Assembly (NCBI GenBank): GCA_002727895.1 | Contig: PBUO01000042.1 | Location: forward strand, 7,601 to 13,667 | Reading direction: 5' to 3' | Length of the DNA stretch: 6,067 nt | From: Acidimicrobiaceae bacterium | GTDB taxonomy: Bacteria > Actinomycetota > Acidimicrobiia > Acidimicrobiales > MedAcidi-G1 | In this document: piece after piece, positions 4,745-6,067 of the stretch | Position numbering within the stretch: position 1 is the first letter of the stretch | Layout: each line of letters opens with the position of its first letter | The notes under the pieces: generated by a model | Databases searched by the model: none | What the model was told of the DNA's origin: nothing | The model's input: only the letters and a program-made list of their open reading frames with translations | Made by a program: the position numbers and the translations under genes

Positions 4745-5306
4745 CACCATGACCGCCCCGGTGCGAATGCGCGAGCGCTACGTGGCCGAGATCCGCGACG
4801 CGCTGAAGGACGAGTTGGGTCTGGCCAACGTGATGCAGGTTCCGAAGCTCACCAAGATCGTGGTCAACGTGGGCGTCGGCGACGCCGCCCAACAGGCCAA
4901 GCTCCTGGACGGAGCGGTGGCCGACCTGACGGTCATCACCGGCCAGAAGCCACTGGTAACCCGGGCCCGCACGTCGATCTCAAACTTCAAGCTCCGCGAG
5001 GGACAGGCCATCGGGGCCAAGGTGACCCTGCGCGGTGATCGCATGTACGAGTTCCTGGACCGCCTGATCACCATGGCGATCCCCCGAATCCGAGACTTCC
5101 GGGGCCTCAGCCCGAGGTCGTTCGACGGGAACGGGAACTACACGTTCGGCGTGACCGAGCAGCTGATCTTCCCGGAGATCGACTACGACAAGGTCGATCG
5201 CACCCGGGGTATGGACATCACGATCGTGACGTCCGCGTCCGATGACGACGGTGGGCTGGCTCTGCTTGCCGCGTTTGGTTTTCCGTTCCGAAAGGAAGGG
5301 CAGTAG
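4737..5306 (+). CDS. rplE: 50S ribosomal protein L5
   Basis: L5 binds 5S rRNA in the central protuberance and contacts P-site tRNA and the S13 side of bridge B1b. The 189 residues are slightly above the E. coli length (179), mainly from about 10 extra N-terminal residues. Signatures are VPKLTKIVVNVGVGDA (35-50), ITGQKPLVTRARTSISNFKLREGQAIGAKVTLRG (67-100), MYEFLDRLITMAIPRIRDFRGLS (103-125), FDGNGNYTFGVTEQLIFPEI (129-148) and the C-terminal AAFGFPF. ATG 4737 is preferred because GGGGGTGG lies 6 nt upstream, but ATG 4749 is possible and would lose only four non-conserved residues. The TAG stop shares its G with the GTG of the next gene. Confidence 0.97.
   Translation: MADTMTAPVRMRERYVAEIRDALKDELGLANVMQVPKLTKIVVNVGVGDAAQQAKLLDGAVADLTVITGQKPLVTRARTSISNFKLREGQAIGAKVTLRGDRMYEFLDRLITMAIPRIRDFRGLSPRSFDGNGNYTFGVTEQLIFPEIDYDKVDRTRGMDITIVTSASDDDGGLALLAAFGFPFRKEGQ
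5292..5299 (+). promoter_or_regulatory. Ribosome binding site of the zinc-type S14 gene
   Basis: AAGGAAGG at the end of rplE precedes the GTG start at 5306 by 6 nt. It sits in one of the few less GC-rich spots of the window and supports the non-ATG start. Confidence 0.65.
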
Positions 5307-5491
5307 TGGCCAAGAAAGCACTGGTCAACAAGCAGCAGAAGACCCCGAAGTTCAAGGTTCGGGCCTACACCCGCTGTCGCCGTTGCGGCCGGCCGCGTTC
5401 GGTTTACCGGGCCTTCAATCTGTGCCGGGTCTGCCTGCGCAACATGGCGCACGCCGGGGAGATTCCCGGGCTGACGAAGGCGAGTTGGTGA
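5306..5491 (+). CDS. rpsZ: 30S ribosomal protein S14, zinc-binding type (type Z)
   Basis: This 61-residue protein is the short S14 form, against about 101 residues for the zinc-free form in E. coli. S14 sits in the 30S head near the A and P sites and is a late assembly protein. Two CxxC pairs, Cys24/Cys27 (RCRRCGRP) and Cys40/Cys43 (LCRVCLRN), make the zinc site. The FKVRAYTRC, YRAFNLCRVC and GEIPGLTKASW segments are typical, including the terminal KASW. It begins with GTG 5306, overlapping rplE by 1 nt. Many actinobacteria also carry a cysteine-free S14 elsewhere under zinc control; that copy cannot be seen here. The symbol may be given as rpsN in some annotations. Confidence 0.98.
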   Translation: MAKKALVNKQQKTPKFKVRAYTRCRRCGRPRSVYRAFNLCRVCLRNMAHAGEIPGLTKASW

Positions 5492-5496
5492 GGAGG
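5491..5496 (+). promoter_or_regulatory. Strong ribosome binding site of rpsH
   Basis: A full AGGAGG begins on the last base of the S14 stop codon and lies 7 nt before ATG 5504. The spacing favours ATG 5504 over the in-frame ATG at 5510. Confidence 0.85.
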
Positions 5497-5503
5497 ATCT
5501 GAC

Positions 5504-5908
5504 ATGACCATGACCGATCCGGTAGCCGACATGCTGACCCGCATCCGCAACGCCAATCAGGCGATGCACGACGGCGTGAAGATGCCCTCGTCGAAGCAGA
5601 AGGTCGCTCTAGCCGACGTTCTCAAGGCCGAGGGGTACATCCGCGGCTACGACGTGGCCGACTCCTCCTCGGGTCCCGGCAAGGTGCTGAGCATCGAGAT
5701 GAAGTACTCCCCGGAGCGGGAGCGCGTCATCAGCGGCGTTCAGCGGGTGTCCAAGCCCGGCCTGCGCGTGTACAGCGCCTCAAACAAGATCCCCCGCGTG
5801 CTCGGAGGCCTCGGTGTCGCCGTGATCTCCACCAGCCGCGGGCTGATGAGCGACCGCGAGGCTCGCCGCCGGAAGATCGGCGGCGAGGTCCTCTGCTACG
5901 TCTGGTAG
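5504..5908 (+). CDS. rpsH: 30S ribosomal protein S8
   Basis: S8 is a primary binder of the central domain of 16S rRNA. In E. coli it also represses the spc operon by binding mRNA at the rplX-rplE junction; no such site is recognisable here. The 134 residues are close to the family norm. The N-terminal signature is MTMTDPVADMLTRIRNANQA (1-20), with MPSSKQKVALADVLKAEGYI at 27-46. The C-terminal RNA-binding part includes SNKIPRVLGGLGVAVISTSRG (93-113, with STSRG at 109-113) and REARRRKIGGEVLCYVW. It follows the S14 gene by 12 nt. ATG 5504 is chosen over ATG 5510 because it gives the common MTMTDP opening. Confidence 0.98.
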   Translation: MTMTDPVADMLTRIRNANQAMHDGVKMPSSKQKVALADVLKAEGYIRGYDVADSSSGPGKVLSIEMKYSPERERVISGVQRVSKPGLRVYSASNKIPRVLGGLGVAVISTSRGLMSDREARRRKIGGEVLCYVW

Positions 5909-5914
5909 GGGAGG
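5908..5914 (+). promoter_or_regulatory. Ribosome binding site of rplF
   Basis: GGGGAGG begins on the last base of the rpsH stop and lies 7 nt before ATG 5922. Confidence 0.75.
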
Positions 5915-5921
5915 CGACGAC

Positions 5922-6067
5922 ATGTCCCGCATCGGGAAGGCCCCCATCCCTGTGCCGTCCGGCGTCGAGGTGACCATCGACGGTCGCCGGGTCGCCGTGA
6001 AGGGCCCCAAGGGCGAGTTGGATCTCGAGGTCCCCGGAGAGATCACCGTCCGCCAGGACGGCGAGGA
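5922..6067 (+). CDS. rplF: 50S ribosomal protein L6, N-terminal part (3' truncated by window)
   Basis: Only the first 48 codons lie in the window. The opening MSRIGKAPIPVPSGVEVTID is the hallmark of L6, followed by RRVAVKGPKGELDLEVP (22-38), the first beta-strands of its N-terminal repeat. L6 binds 23S rRNA helix 97 near the sarcin-ricin loop and the factor-binding site. The gene starts 13 nt after rpsH with a clear GGGGAGG, and its position after rpsH is the standard spc order. The rest, about 130 residues in the family, lies beyond the right edge. Confidence 0.96.
   Translation, partial: MSRIGKAPIPVPSGVEVTIDGRRVAVKGPKGELDLEVPGEITVRQDGE

Larger units (their letters stand above)
1..6067 (+). 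other. S10-spc ribosomal protein operon segment
   Basis: Fifteen ribosomal protein genes follow one another on one strand in the canonical S10 then spc order, from rplD to rplF. Seven junctions overlap and the remaining gaps total about 41 nt, the largest being 13 nt. No gap is large enough for a promoter or a rho-independent terminator, so the block is most simply read as one transcript whose promoter lies upstream of the window. That single-transcript reading is inference; internal promoters inside coding sequence cannot be excluded. Confidence 0.93.

Noticed and set aside
5385..5396. 12-bp palindrome (GCGGCCGGCCGC) in the S14 gene
   Set aside because: It is short, made of common Arg/Pro/Gly codons, and expected by chance in such GC-rich DNA.
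5492..5503. The 12-nt and 13-nt gaps around rpsH (also 5909-5921) as possible promoter or terminator sites
   Set aside because: Both gaps are filled by Shine-Dalgarno sequences and spacers, with no -10/-35 pair and no stem followed by a T-run.

Overview
The window is a tightly packed stretch of the bacterial S10-spc ribosomal protein operon, all on the + strand. In order it holds the 3' end of rplD (L4), then rplW (L23), rplB (L2), rpsS (S19), rplV (L22), rpsC (S3), rplP (L16), rpmC (L29), rpsQ (S17), rplN (L14), rplX (L24), rplE (L5), rpsZ/rpsN (zinc-type S14), rpsH (S8) and the 5' end of rplF (L6). Thirteen genes are complete and two are cut by the window edges. None shows a frameshift or internal stop.

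The organism looks like a GC-rich actinobacterium. Third codon positions are nearly all G or C. The L2 C-terminal section (GRHPVSPWGKPEGRTR), the S19 signature region and the short four-cysteine S14 all fit Actinobacteriota. A deep lineage such as Acidimicrobiia is a guess from overall feel; no tree was possible. Starts are ATG except for three GTG starts (rplW, rplP, rpsZ).

Packing is extreme. Only about 41 bases lie outside coding sequence: gaps of 4, 6, 3, 2, 1, 12 and 13 nt. The other seven junctions overlap, five by 1 nt (TGATG/TAATG/TAGTG type), one by 4 nt (GTGA) and one by 8 nt (rplX/rplE). The S10-type block (rplD to rpsQ) runs into the spc-type block (rplN onward) through a TAATG overlap, so there is no intergenic room for a separate spc promoter. 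There is no gene-free stretch of even 20 bases, and I saw no RNA gene, mobile element, CRISPR array or terminator.

The products assemble together. L4 and L22 line the peptide exit tunnel, and L23, L24 and L29 ring its exit. L2, L14, L16, L5 and L6 belong to the core, the subunit interface and the factor/5S regions of the large subunit. S3, S19, S14, S8 and S17 belong to the small subunit. Translational coupling through overlaps would keep them near equal amounts.

The departures from the ordinary are modest: long Ala/Glu/Asp-rich C-terminal tails on L22 (about 90-100 extra residues), S3 (about 80) and L4 (about 25); an HDHDHED cluster in the L22 tail; Leu in place of the usual second His of the L2 VDHPHGGG motif; and a perfect 20-bp all-GC palindrome in the part of rplV that encodes the tunnel hairpin. 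I found no previously undescribed system; this is conserved housekeeping DNA.
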